From Euperipatoides rowelli (Eukaryota; Onychophora; Udeonychophora; Euonychophora; Peripatopsidae): a stretch of DNA of 16,499 nt. The notes under the pieces are model-generated. The model ran no database searches. It was not told the origin of the DNA and worked only from the letters and a program-made list of their open reading frames with translations. Every line of letters starts with the position of its first letter. Position 1 is the first letter of the stretch. Below are positions 1-7,808 of the stretch, piece after piece. A program made the translations under genes and the position numbers. The stretch lies in assembly GCA_003024985.2 (NCBI GenBank), contig PXIH01S0023292.1, one strand, 5' to 3'.

Positions 1-468
1 TATATTTAAATTTTTTTTACCGCTGACACAACTTCATTCATCCTTTAATTCTTTTCCTTTAGTTTCAAACTTACTTCCCTGTCAATTTGTTTTTAAGAAT
101 GTTTCCTTAGTATTATTCAATCCGACCTTTTTCCAGCGCTATACCGTTGGTCTTGTTTGTACACAGTAGATGCCAAACTTTTGATTATTTAGTTAGCAGA
201 TTAATTAAATTACAAATTCTATATTTGGATTTATTGTGCTTACTATATTTGATATTGTTATATTTAGTTTTATCTATATTTAATTATTGATTTTGGTTTG
301 TAATTATTTGAAATATTATTTATTCAATATTTATGATTGGAATGAGGGAGCAATGGGTTTTGGGGACCAACGATTTTTAATTAGCAAATGATATTTGATG
401 TTATCTTGTTGTGCAAATTTCTAATCAATGATGTTTGTATAGATTTATTAATGACGTTGTTATTGCAG
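1..468. other. A+T-rich non-coding DNA, probably intron
   Basis: I see no gene, RNA or clear repeat here. The stretch is A+T-rich with long T- and TA-rich runs. Its last bases form an acceptable 3' splice site: a 'ttaatga' branch-point-like word about 20 bases before 'tattgcag' at 461-468. If the exon call that follows is right, this is the end of an intron whose upstream exon lies outside the window. Confidence 0.4.
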
Positions 469-568
469 ATAGTTGGCATCAGTGTCTTTGCTACATGTTT
501 GGCAAAGTATACTTTGCTCATCCTTTTACCCCTCTTAAAGGGCAATGTGATTACTTTTGTTATGCCCA
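469..568 (+). CDS. Candidate internal exon 1 of an unidentified gene
   Basis: This is a putative 100-nt exon. It follows an acceptor ending in 'ttgttattgcag' and precedes a possible donor 'cccA|GTAAAG' (the last exon base is A, so the donor is imperfect). The frame with codons starting at 471 is open for 32 codons plus two bases at each end. It reads SWHQCLCYMF..., with five cysteines, several aromatics and 'FCYA' at the end. A second frame (IVGISVFATC...) is also open and hydrophobic, so the frame is not decided by this exon alone. The Cys-rich frame was preferred because its ending phase fits the next two candidate exons. Without the donor, that frame would stop at TAA 570-572. I do not recognise the protein family. 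It could equally be chance openness beside a cryptic acceptor. Confidence 0.32.
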
Positions 569-572
569 GTAA

Positions 573-1019
573 AGATTCAAATGCACTTTTACTGATAATA
601 TTTTAAATAATGATATTTTATTTTATACTGTGAAATGTTGTTGTTAATGTTTACATTAATTTAAACCTGTGCTTGGTCAAATTATTATTTTTATTTAAAT
701 CATAATGTGGCTGGTCATTAATTGTGTTGAATAATAAATTACTTTAAGTAATGATTGACTGTTAATTGTGGTATATGGACCGGACCGTGGCTGTCTACTT
801 TAAATGGATTGATAAACTTTTAATAAACTTTTTGTTTCTAACGCTCATAAACATTTCATATTGAGATAAACATTTTCATTAAAACTAATGATGGCAGTAT
901 ATTCAGTTTTATTTGTTTAATCAAACTTTTGCTTATTTAGTTTGGAAGTGGCCAATTTATATAATGATTCATATATGACAGTATATTTTCTAACATTGTC
1001 TCTTTAATGGATTATGCAG
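573..1019 (+). other. Putative intron between candidate exons 1 and 2
   Basis: This is A+T-rich sequence without a gene or recognisable repeat. It would be the body of the intron running from the GT at 569. It ends in 'tctctttaatggattatgcag', a reasonable acceptor with a pyrimidine-rich stretch and 'ttaatgg' as a possible branch site. Confidence 0.3.
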
Positions 1020-1112
1020 AAGATGCACCAACACCAAGAGGCTGTCAATCAACACAGCAGGCCTCAAGTCTTCTTGGTTTTTCTACGATTCTTGGAAATC
1101 TGAGGATACAAT
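1020..1112 (+). CDS. Candidate exon 2 of an unidentified gene
   Basis: This putative 93-nt exon follows acceptor 'ggattatgcag' and ends at a moderate donor 'ACAAT|GTGAAA'. All three forward frames are open across most of it, which is unusual in DNA this A+T-rich. The frame in phase with the preceding candidate exon gives RCTNTKRLSINTAGLK followed by SSWFFYDSWKSEDT. If the donor is not used, this frame stops at TGA 1113-1115 and the exon would be terminal, with a polyadenylation signal at 1187-1192. Two other frames read KMHQHQEAVNQ... and DAPTPRGCQSTQ.... The product is unknown to me. The main support is the splice-site consensus, the local absence of stops and the phase match to both neighbours. 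Confidence 0.33.
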
Positions 1113-1186
1113 GTGAAATGGATGTGATGTAGGGTTTCAAACTCAGATAGTGGAGAACAATGATAAATTAAATTTGCATCTTGAAC

Positions 1187-1192
1187 AATAAA
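1187..1192 (+). promoter_or_regulatory. AATAAA polyadenylation-signal match
   Basis: A canonical AATAAA lies 72 bases after the in-frame TGA (1113-1115) that would end candidate exon 2 if its donor were skipped. This hexamer is frequent by chance in A+T-rich DNA, so it is only weak support for a transcript end here. Confidence 0.2.
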
Positions 1193-1337
1193 GTACCTTT
1201 TGTCAGAAACTGATTTGGACCAATCGTTCGGAAAATCTGGATTCAAAAATTGTGTGATGAGGAGGAAACAATTTGGATGGCTTTAAAAGTCTAGGCTACT
1301 ATGTTAAATTATCTTATTGAGACAATGATCTGATACT

Positions 1338-1432
1338 ATCATCTTATCTTATCTTATATCATCGTATAGGATCTTATTCTATCTTATCAAAATCTTAGCA
1401 TCTTAGAAACTCTTATGCATCTTATGTATTAA
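1338..1432 (+). repeat. Degenerate ATCTTA(T) short tandem repeat
   Basis: The word 'atctta' recurs many times here (for example around 1341-1356, 1370, 1381, 1392, 1399 and 1418). Between copies are diverged variants such as 'atcatcgtata' and 'aaactcttatg'. It looks like an old, decayed microsatellite of about 5-7-bp period, with the left part still in register (tcttatcttatctta). Confidence 0.7.
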
Positions 1433-1655
1433 GAAGATTGCCCGTGATTATGAAGAAGCCGTAAGATAGCAGCTTGACTACTTTGAATTAATTTATTTTT
1501 ACTTAGACACTGGATAGGTCACTTCAAATTGTATCTAAATCATATAATGAATGAGGTGATAATTTATTATCATAACAGTGGTCTTTAGTTCTTTCTGTGG
1601 GTTCACCCTAACCCCCACCCCTTATGTGTTCAACTTAAAATTTTATAGGTTTAAA

Positions 1656-1686
1656 TTTTTTCCTTTTTTTTTTTTACTTTTTTTTT
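1656..1686 (+). repeat. T-rich homopolymer tract
   Basis: Runs of T (the longest 12) are broken only by 'cc' and 'ac'. It may be the remnant of a poly-A/T tail of an old retroposon, but no element body is recognisable beside it. Confidence 0.6.
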
Positions 1687-2057
1687 CCATCAATATATTA
1701 TTGTTAGTGGAGTAGTTTAAGTCGTTATCTTTTTACATTAATGGTAGTGTATCCCTAATCCAGTATATGTGCAAATGATACCACTAGCCAGGACCAAACT
1801 CTCATGCACTGATATCTCTTCAGAATTATTAACATGTTTGACCAAGTTTGGGGCTGGAATCATGGCGGACTATAATACAGATTCAGTTCATGCTTGATAA
1901 TGACCAGTACTTGTTGTACGTGTCAAGACCAAGGTTACACTCTTGCATGAACTGCATCAATGCACATATTCTATTTTATAGAAGCTAAGTCATTAAACAA
2001 TTAATTATAGTAATAATAGTATCCTTAAGTAAGCTAACATAATGTGTTCATCTGCAG

Positions 2058-2161
2058 GCCCAGCTCATGCTCAACCAGGCCCCAGAAGAAGGGTGGGGTT
2101 GAGTATTCAGCCAAGGGTGTGGAATGTTCACAGCATGCCCCATACACTCATGATAGAATAT
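2058..2161 (+). CDS. Candidate exon 3 of an unidentified gene (best-supported exon)
   Basis: This putative 104-nt exon lies between 'tgttcatctgcag' and a consensus donor 'AATAT|GTAAGT'. It is more G+C-rich than its surroundings. The frame that skips the first base is open throughout and reads PSSCSTRPQKKGGVEY followed by SAKGVECSQHAPYTHDRI, leaving one base for the next exon. The residue mix (basic 'RPQKKGG', two cysteines, His/Pro-rich end) looks like ordinary protein but matches no family I know. The single leading base completes the two bases left by candidate exon 2, so the phase fits. No convincing fourth exon was found. A weak one would start after 'aatttccag' at 2439, reading VWFLQACQYLA... 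to a TAA at 2508-2510. Confidence 0.42.
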
Positions 2162-2526
2162 GTAAGTCCATGAAATACACAGACAAATCTATTAAACCTC
2201 TGTCCTTTAAATTTTTATTTCAGGTTTTAACTTATTCAAATAGATTTTATTTTGTATCATTTTTTTGTCCATGGCCGTGATTCTTTGGTTGACAATGTTA
2301 GGTGTCAATCATTGGGTCATGAGCAAGATAGGGGGAAGGGCACCCTAACTGTGATGGCAGCGAATAAGAAATAATAATTTACCATCCCTCCCCCTTTTAA
2401 TCTTCACCCTCTCCTTGTTTAGTTGGCTAAAATTTCCAGTAGTGTGGTTTCTTCAAGCTTGTCAGTATTTGGCAATGTTAAATGGTTTGGGATGTGGATG
2501 GGGGTTGTAAGGAGAAGGGGGGTAAA

Positions 2527-2531
<5 letters not shown>
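2162..2531 (+). other. Putative intron DNA with purine/pyrimidine blocks
   Basis: No firm gene is seen. A G/A-rich block near 2328-2340 and a C/T-rich block near 2383-2415 are roughly inverted copies of each other (agggggaaggg versus ccctccccct) and could pair. A weak terminal-exon candidate (2440-2510) is discussed with candidate exon 3. Confidence 0.3.

Positions 2532-2567
<36 letters not shown>
2532..2567 (+). repeat. (TA)n microsatellite, about 18 units
   Basis: An uninterrupted TA dinucleotide run ends at an ambiguous base (N at 2568). This suggests either length polymorphism or an unresolved assembly or sequencing position. Confidence 0.95.
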
Positions 2568-2584
2568 NAAGTATATTTTCTTGA

Positions 2585-2810
2585 TTTTATATTATTATTA
2601 CTATTACTATTAGGCTACTATTACTATTACTATTAGGCTATTATTACTATTATATTACTATTACTATTAGGCTACTATTACTATTACTATTAGGCTACTT
2701 TTACTATTACTATTAGGCTATTATTACTATTACTATTAGGCTACTATTACTAATATATTACTATTACTATTACTAATACGATTACTATTACTATTATTAT
2801 TATTATTACT
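2585..2810 (+). repeat. ATTACT microsatellite with an overlaid 23-bp minisatellite
   Basis: The array is built from ATTACT/ATT units. Within it the word 'aggct' marks a higher-order repeat, with 'agg' at 2612, 2635, 2669, 2692, 2715 and 2738. Spacings are 23, 34, 23, 23 and 23 bases. The 23-bp unit is aggctactattactattacta plus tt. The 34-base interval is one unit plus 11 extra bases of the simple repeat. Array ends are simple ATT/ACT without 'aggct'. This is most easily explained as a hexanucleotide repeat in which one variant unit was duplicated with a longer period. Confidence 0.9.
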
Positions 2811-2811
2811 T

Positions 2812-2930
2812 TACAAAGGGAAATGACAGGCGTCTAACAAACAAACTGTTAACAGTTTTTTAAATTTGTCCATTTGAAGAAAAAACTGCAACAGTTTGTC
2901 TTGGTTAGACGCTTGTCATTTCTCTTTGTA
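2812..2930. mobile_element. 119-bp foldback MITE-like element with TA ends
   Basis: The two halves are inverted copies: 'tacaaagggaaatgacaggc' at 2812-2831 mirrors 2911-2930 with two mismatches. The pairing continues inward through gtctaac...acaaactgtt and cagtttttt, with small bulges, leaving a central loop near 2862-2879. The whole unit is thus one long hairpin with arms of about 50 nt. Both ends carry TA, the target duplication expected for Tc1/mariner-superfamily insertions, which would make the TIR start with CAAAG. It has no coding capacity, so it is non-autonomous. The family name is inferred only from the TA ends and the foldback form. Confidence 0.75.
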
Positions 2931-2953
2931 TTGTATAACATGTTAAATATAAG

Positions 2954-3114
2954 TGCAATTTGTCAGAAATAATTTGGAATGTTTGGGTAGCATAATGGAT
3001 ATAGACCAACTGCCCAGAATGCAGGGGATCTGGGTTCGAGTTCCAGTCCAGGTGACTGAATTTTTTTTTTTTTAACAAAGATTTTTTCTTTATTACTATT
3101 ACTATTGCAATTTG
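2954..3114 (+). mobile_element. Possible full extent of the SINE insertion with 9-bp flanking repeats
   Basis: The 9-mer 'tgcaatttg' occurs at 2954-2962 and again at 3106-3114, bracketing the tRNA-like unit, its T13 run and a short ATTACT tail. These could be target-site duplications of a retroposed SINE of about 143 bp. A 9-base match is modest evidence in A+T-rich DNA. The tRNA-like start lies 18 bases inside the left repeat, which is not typical. Confidence 0.3.
2981..3054 (+). repeat. tRNA-like SINE head or tRNA pseudogene
   Basis: It contains a Pol III A box (tagcataatgg, 2988-2998) and a B box (ggttcgagttcc within 3033-3044). The T arm folds (ctggg/tccag, one G-U, 7-nt loop). A complete 7-bp acceptor stem is possible (2981-2987 with 3047-3053), mostly through G-U pairs. 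The D arm does not pair properly. The anticodon arm has only four pairs and a C where U33 is expected, with two surplus bases before it. It therefore resembles a diverged tRNA-derived SINE head or pseudogene rather than a working tRNA. T13 follows at 3061-3073, which could be a Pol III terminator or the A/T-rich tail. Confidence 0.62.
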
Positions 3115-3255
3115 CTTTTGCTATTACTATTGCTATAGCTATTACTATTGCTATAGCTATTGCTATTATTATTACTTTTACAATTACTATTTATATTACT
3201 ATTACTGTTACTGTTATTATTGTTTGCTTATTGTTATTATTATTGTTGTTGTTTT
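3088..3255 (+). repeat. Degenerate ATTACT / GCTATT / GTTATT microsatellite
   Basis: This second simple-repeat field begins with attactattactatt. It drifts into ctattgctatag units, then actgttactgtt and finally gttattattgttgttg. The same motif family lies left of the foldback element, so the two fields may be one array split by the insertions at 2812-3087, or two independent arrays, one seeded from the SINE tail. Confidence 0.8.
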
Positions 3256-3457
3256 ACAGTTAAAATTATAATAGTGGTCTTTATTTTAATACTCACATAC
3301 ATAATATCTCTAAAGCCTACAAAATTGTAGGAACCATTCTGAGAAATTGTAAAAGCTCTAGTATAAATAACAGGATTTATCTTTTTTATGTGTTTGTTAT
3401 ACCTTTTTTAAACTAGGCTCCATAATATGTTATTCTGATACTGCTTTACATAAATAA

Positions 3458-3823
3458 AATACAGTCTGCAGGAGCCTATATAATAAATATTTGAGATATA
3501 TTGGGTTGACTGAAATTATAAATGATGTTATATTTAAAAAAAGACTAGAATTTGATATATTATTTTTGAGAATAATTGTATTGGGAGAAATATATATTTT
3601 GAATCATCAAATATTTTTATTGTATAGAGTGGTTAGAGTCCCTTCACTTGACTCAAGAAATAAAAAACTCTTTATATATTAAAATGTAACACAATTGTTT
3701 AAAAAATTCAACTTAGATAAACTACCATATAATTATAATTTATCATTTAATGATATAGATGTTTTTTCTTTGGATTTGGAAGTGCTTTTTAAGACAATCA
3801 AGGAGAAATGTATCACATTGTGA
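3458..3823 (+). pseudogene. Decayed coding stretch with one in-frame stop
   Basis: One reading frame stays open from 3458 for 74 codons to TAA 3680-3682. It then continues without another stop for 46 codons to TGA 3821-3823. Sample segments are RYIGLTEIINDVIFKKRLEF, LGEIYILNHQIFLLYRV and, after the stop, LFKKFNLDKLPYNYNLSF. Long openness in such A+T-rich DNA is unexpected by chance. The Ile/Leu/Lys/Tyr-rich make-up recalls the C-terminal tail of LINE-type reverse transcriptases, but I see no catalytic motif and cannot assign a family. An AATAAA lies downstream near 3904. It is either a retroelement relic or a compositional accident. Confidence 0.35.
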
Positions 3824-4898
3824 TTATTGTTACCTACTCAATATTAAATTTTTATGTGTAGGCCTATTTATATTATATGAATATATACTTGAATTAAGTT
3901 CACAATAAATCTAGGATCTTGACATTTTATGTGTGTATTTCTGTAATTGGTTTAAGAAAATCACTTTAGTCAGGAGAACTGATTGAAGTGTTCAGCTATA
4001 ATGTGCATGGTTTTTGGCTTTTAGAGCTAAGTTTTAGTCCAACTAATGGAGTGATAGGAAAAATTAACATTGCCAGATAGAACTAGTATAAGTTGTCTAA
4101 CCAATGATACCTCAAAGTTTCAATGGGTGGATGAATAAGGAATAGGCTACTCTTCAATCTTCAGAGAGAGAAATGATGACTTAAACTCATATTGCTTCAA
4201 CGGGGAAATATTTAGTGGGATAAAATATATATGGTATCTTAATAAGATTGGAGTAGAAGAAGGGAAAAAGTTAGACATTGGAATAGTATGTTGACAGAAT
4301 TTATTTATGAACAGCAACAATGCATTTACATGGTCTAATGTGGGAACTAGACTAGGATAACTGATTTAACAGACTTAACATTATTTTAATTCAAATGTTG
4401 CAATTGGAGACAGAGTACTTATACTTGCTAAAATGCAATGGTAATACTGCCCATTCTTCAAGTATGGACCCTAAAAAAAGGCAAATTGTGAAAGTTCAAA
4501 TTATTAATTGAATGAAAATCATTTTTCTTGCATCAGCATTGGGGGTATTATTTACAGTTCATAATGTCAATAAGTGTGAATCATCAGAGAATTACTAATG
4601 AATTGTAAATCTTGGAAAAAGTTTTATAAATACATATTTTCTTTCTGTATATTCTAAATAAATTTACTTCTATAAGCAATCAGATTATAATTTCACTTTG
4701 TAGAATCTTTTCAGCTTCTCTTTCAAAGTGTTGAATGGCATGGACATATTTAAGAGTAGAATATTGTATTATTTAATTCAGAATGTTACATTATAAGAAT
4801 TAGCTTCAGTTTTAATACCATCAATCTGATGCCTGACACTTTTAGCCTACATTAAAGTATAAACTTGTTTTAGATAGTTAGTATGAAGAGCTATGTAA
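3824..4898. other. A+T-rich DNA without recognised features
   Basis: No gene, RNA or tandem repeat is discernible. Short open stretches are what this composition predicts. It is likely intron, intergenic sequence or very old transposon debris. Confidence 0.5.
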
Positions 4899-4906
4899 GG
4901 ACAGGA
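4899..4906 (+). repeat. Left target-site duplication of the TIR element
   Basis: ggacagga here is repeated as ggacaggg at 5157-5164, directly abutting the outer ends of the inverted repeats. Confidence 0.65.
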
Positions 4907-5156
4907 GGTCATATTCCATTATCCGCCCACCAACAGAATTAACGTTAGGAGTTGCGTGACAACTAAAATGTAGTAGTTGTGTAATTAGATTTTTTCTTTG
5001 CTGATTTTAGTATAGTTTCTTCATAGTCCTAACCTTAGCGTAACCATGAAACCTAGGATAATCGAGAGGTGAAATAATCCTTTGCTGAGTGCCAATCTAG
5101 ATGATTTCAACTTATTACCATCGGCCATATTGGTGGGCAGATAATGGAATCAGACC
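4907..5156. mobile_element. 250-bp TIR element (MITE), probably hAT-like
   Basis: The ends are 27-bp terminal inverted repeats (4907-4933 and 5130-5156) that match at 24 of 27 positions. The shared core is attccattat followed by (c)(c/t)gcccaccaa. Immediately outside, the direct repeat 'ggacagg' occurs at 4899-4905 and 5157-5163, extendable to 8 bases with one mismatch (ggacagga/ggacaggg). A 7-8-bp duplication with short TIRs is typical of hAT and a few other 8-bp-duplicating superfamilies. The terminal bases GGTC are not the common CAGNG of hAT, so the superfamily is uncertain. The interior is unique, non-coding and has ctaaccttag and agttg...caact words. It must have been mobilised by a transposase encoded elsewhere. 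Confidence 0.78.
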
Positions 5157-5164
5157 GGACAGGG
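5157..5164 (+). repeat. Right target-site duplication of the TIR element
   Basis: ggacaggg matches ggacagga at 4899-4906 in 7 of 8 positions, with the same orientation. Confidence 0.65.
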
Positions 5165-5227
5165 TAGGGTGGCTCACTATTGTATATAGTGGCTATGTAG
5201 TGATTAGATGAGAACATGGGATGGTTC

Positions 5228-5321
5228 TTGCTATTTAATAAATAGTGACTTTTCAGAGATTAATTATTAAGGACAGTTATTGCTATTAGATAGTGACTAT
5301 GCAGGTGATAATTAAAGACAG
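5228..5321 (+). repeat. Two diverged tandem copies of a roughly 50-bp unit
   Basis: Copy one (5228-5276) and copy two (5280-5321) share 'ttgctatt', 'atagtgact', 'aatta' and a final 'acag' in the same order, with small indels. A third, weaker relative (tatatagtggctatgtagtga) lies just before them near 5183-5203. It is a decayed minisatellite adjoining the TIR element. Confidence 0.5.
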
Positions 5322-7690
5322 GGGAGGGGTCAGTGACCATTTCACTTAACAAATAATAATTTAAATGACCCAAATTGTTTTCATTATATTTTTAATGTTA
5401 AATATTTTTTAAACAATTGTTACAGACTTTAAACCAAAATTAATTATAAATATAAAATGAAGTTGTTTGTTCAAACTAAATGTTCAGAAGATTTAACCCA
5501 CAATTAAAAATTTACATATTACATGGATACCCTTCTTTTATTTTTTTCGTTTTACTTTCATCAAATCTTTTTAATATATTATTAGTCTATAAAGCTATGA
5601 GTATATTTTCAATTTTTGAAGTTTTGATATTCCAAAATTTCCAATAAAATATCAGAAGCTAAAATATAAAATATATTTTCTATATCCTTAAGGAGTTGTT
5701 TCCAATTAGAATCTATAATCTTTCCAAAAAAACTTTTTTACTATTTAAAACTTAAAAAATAAAATATAAATATTAAAAGAAAGAATACTTCTTACTATCT
5801 ACATAAAAAAAGTAAATCAATCAATAAAAACAAATATTATTGATAACATTTAAATATCAGATGCTACAATTAATGGATTAAAATTTAAGAGATTTCCACC
5901 AATTATAAATCATCTCAAAAAAATGTTCTTGTACTTGGTATATATTTCATTGTTAATATAAATTGAAATACTTATTTTACTTGATCAAAAATATACGTAT
6001 AAAATTGAAAAAAAAAAAACTTTTTGTAACCTTATCAGTTAATATACCATACTAGCATAAGTTTGTTCTCTTTATTGGTGGTTTGAAACATCAGTTACAC
6101 AAGAGATTTATAAACATTGGATATTATGTTAGATTCCAGAATAGAGGTGAGTTGGTTTGATGCACAGCTTAGATAGTTTATACTTAAATACTTCTTGATT
6201 GGAACTGAAATTATAATTATTTCAAACCTGAAAGAAAAATGTAATATTAATATATTAATTATTTTAAGTACACTGAATTCAAATCTTTATAAGGAATCAA
6301 TATATATATATTTATATACAGTATACTATTTTCATTGAGACAGGTCAGTATTTAAGATTGGCATAAAGATAATTACAATTCTAGAATGTTTAGCATATTG
6401 AGTGAGTCATTGAAAGTTATGTGGTTACCTAGATAACATAGTTTGAAGACTCTTGATATCCTTCTAGACTTCCTATAAGGATCAGGACATTCACTTATTG
6501 TTGAGGCATCTCTTGAGTTATAATCAGAAAGCGATGGACTTCTTTATTTTCTTATTCTTATTCTTCTGGGAGTGGAGCTTTAAGAGTAATCTATTGATTC
6601 CTTTCTTGTTGGAAGGAGGCATCATTGTCTCTTCTTACTTGCATGCTCATGTTTTCTTTTGGAATCAATGTCACCCTAATCACTTCTTTGCTTTTCTAAC
6701 TATAAAACATAATTTATTGTTTCATTAGTGATAATGCTTTAATTAATATTATTAATATTAGTGTTGAATTCATTGATATTATTAATAGTCATTAATATGA
6801 AATTTCTTTTTCCTGGACCTGGGCAAAGTAGTTATTTATAGTTTTATCTTTTATCCACATACACTTTCATAGGTATTAGATCTAGTTGATGTTTTATAAT
6901 GAAATTTACTACATTTCCCTGACTGTTAAAATTTTTTATAGAAGCTACATTGATGTTTTTCTAAGGTTAAAAACAAGGAGATTTGATTAAAATCATATTT
7001 CAAATATTTTTGTTGTTGATTTTAGAGAGAGTAAGTACCAAATCCATTTCCTGATTGTAGCTCGTAAATGTTTCTACAAAAACAAATTCTTTAAGCATAT
7101 TGTTCTTATAAATTCATTAATACAGTTATTATTGAGTTCATTTAGATTAGTTGAAAGCTAATACTCTGTATAGGATGTATATTCAGTCCAGATCTCTTTG
7201 TAGGGTGTTCTACACCAGGTAAAAATCTCAAATTTACGTACATCTGGAACTTTATCAATATTTTTTCAAGATTAATTATCAAAGAATTTGCAAGGATTTG
7301 TCCAGAATCTCAAAAACTAAAGACTCAATAAAGTATAACTGTTATCTATAACCTTAGTAGGAATATGATTGTGTTCCGAAGCCAGTAACAGTGCTATCTG
7401 CGCTCGTCACGGGAACTATTTTTAGAAACTTTTAAAAAAAATGTTTGATGCCCATGTAACGGGCTTAAATGCTAGTTATCATGGAAATAGTTGCAAATAA
7501 AATATGTAGTACTTTATTACTAAATAACACAATTTATGCAAATCTTCCATTGAACTATCTATTCAAACGCTTCTTTTTTCATCCATAAATTATTCGTAAT
7601 TAGATTTGTAAATCAATATTATGGTTATGGTTTGTCATTCTGTATTCAGAAAAATCCCTCATAGTCAATGACCAAGGACCTCCCACACCA
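5322..7690. other. Very A+T-rich DNA without recognised genes
   Basis: The 5400-6060 section is especially poor in G+C. A short TA-rich cluster lies near 6300-6318. A frame open from 6498 to 6728 is Phe/Leu-rich with no splice or codon support and is not called. Nothing else is distinct. Confidence 0.5.
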
Positions 7691-7775
7691 GGTATTGAAC
7701 CATCCCCCCAAAGTACGTCTCAAGAAGTTGGATTGTCGTGCTCATTACCAAATGATCACCGTTACTTGACTACAT
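7691..7775 (-). repeat. Weak tRNA-like (SINE-like) unit on the minus strand
   Basis: On the minus strand there is a B-box match (ggttcaatacc, complement of 7691-7701). Upstream of it is an A-box-like 'tgatcatttgg' (complement of 7748-7758) followed by 'taatgagcacgacaatcc', which resembles the D and anticodon arm of many tRNA-derived SINEs. The T stem does not pair beyond two base pairs. TTTTT occurs about 20 bases past the unit on that strand. It is either a decayed SINE or a chance pair of boxes. Confidence 0.25.
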
Positions 7776-7785
7776 AATACTTTAG

Positions 7786-7808
7786 TTTTTTTTTTTTAAA
7801 AAAAAAAA
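7786..7808. repeat. T12A11 palindromic homopolymer junction
   Basis: Twelve T are followed directly by eleven A, a perfect inverted repeat that can extrude or phase nucleosomes poorly. It could be two abutting retroposon tails. It adjoins the minus-strand tRNA-like unit, on whose strand it would lie upstream. Confidence 0.7.

Larger units (their letters stand above)
1113..2057 (+). other. Putative intron or intergenic DNA between candidate exons 2 and 3
   Basis: No gene is seen. The stretch contains the degenerate ATCTTA repeat (1338-1432), a T-rich tract around 1656-1686 and otherwise unique A+T-rich sequence. It ends in 'gtgttcatctgcag', a good 3' splice-site match. Confidence 0.3.

Noticed and set aside
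388-606. Hydrophobic 72-codon frame beginning at 388
   Set aside because: It spans a likely splice acceptor at 461-468, and the sequence before it reads like intron. Only the part after 468 was kept as a candidate exon, in another preferred frame.
1064-1246. Minus-strand 60-codon frame opposite candidate exon 2
   Set aside because: It overlaps a plus-strand stretch that is open in all three frames and has better splice signals. It has no splice sites of its own.
1605-1620. Telomere-like ccctaaccccc words (also near 5030 and 7876)
   Set aside because: They are single short occurrences, not tandem, so they are not interstitial telomeric repeats.
2981-3054. Functional tRNA gene
   Set aside because: The D arm does not form, position 33 is C, and there are extra bases before the anticodon arm, so no valid anticodon can be read.
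6498-6728. Phe/Leu-rich frame that could pass for a membrane protein
   Set aside because: T-rich DNA translates to Phe and Leu runs by composition alone. There is no supporting splice or start signal.
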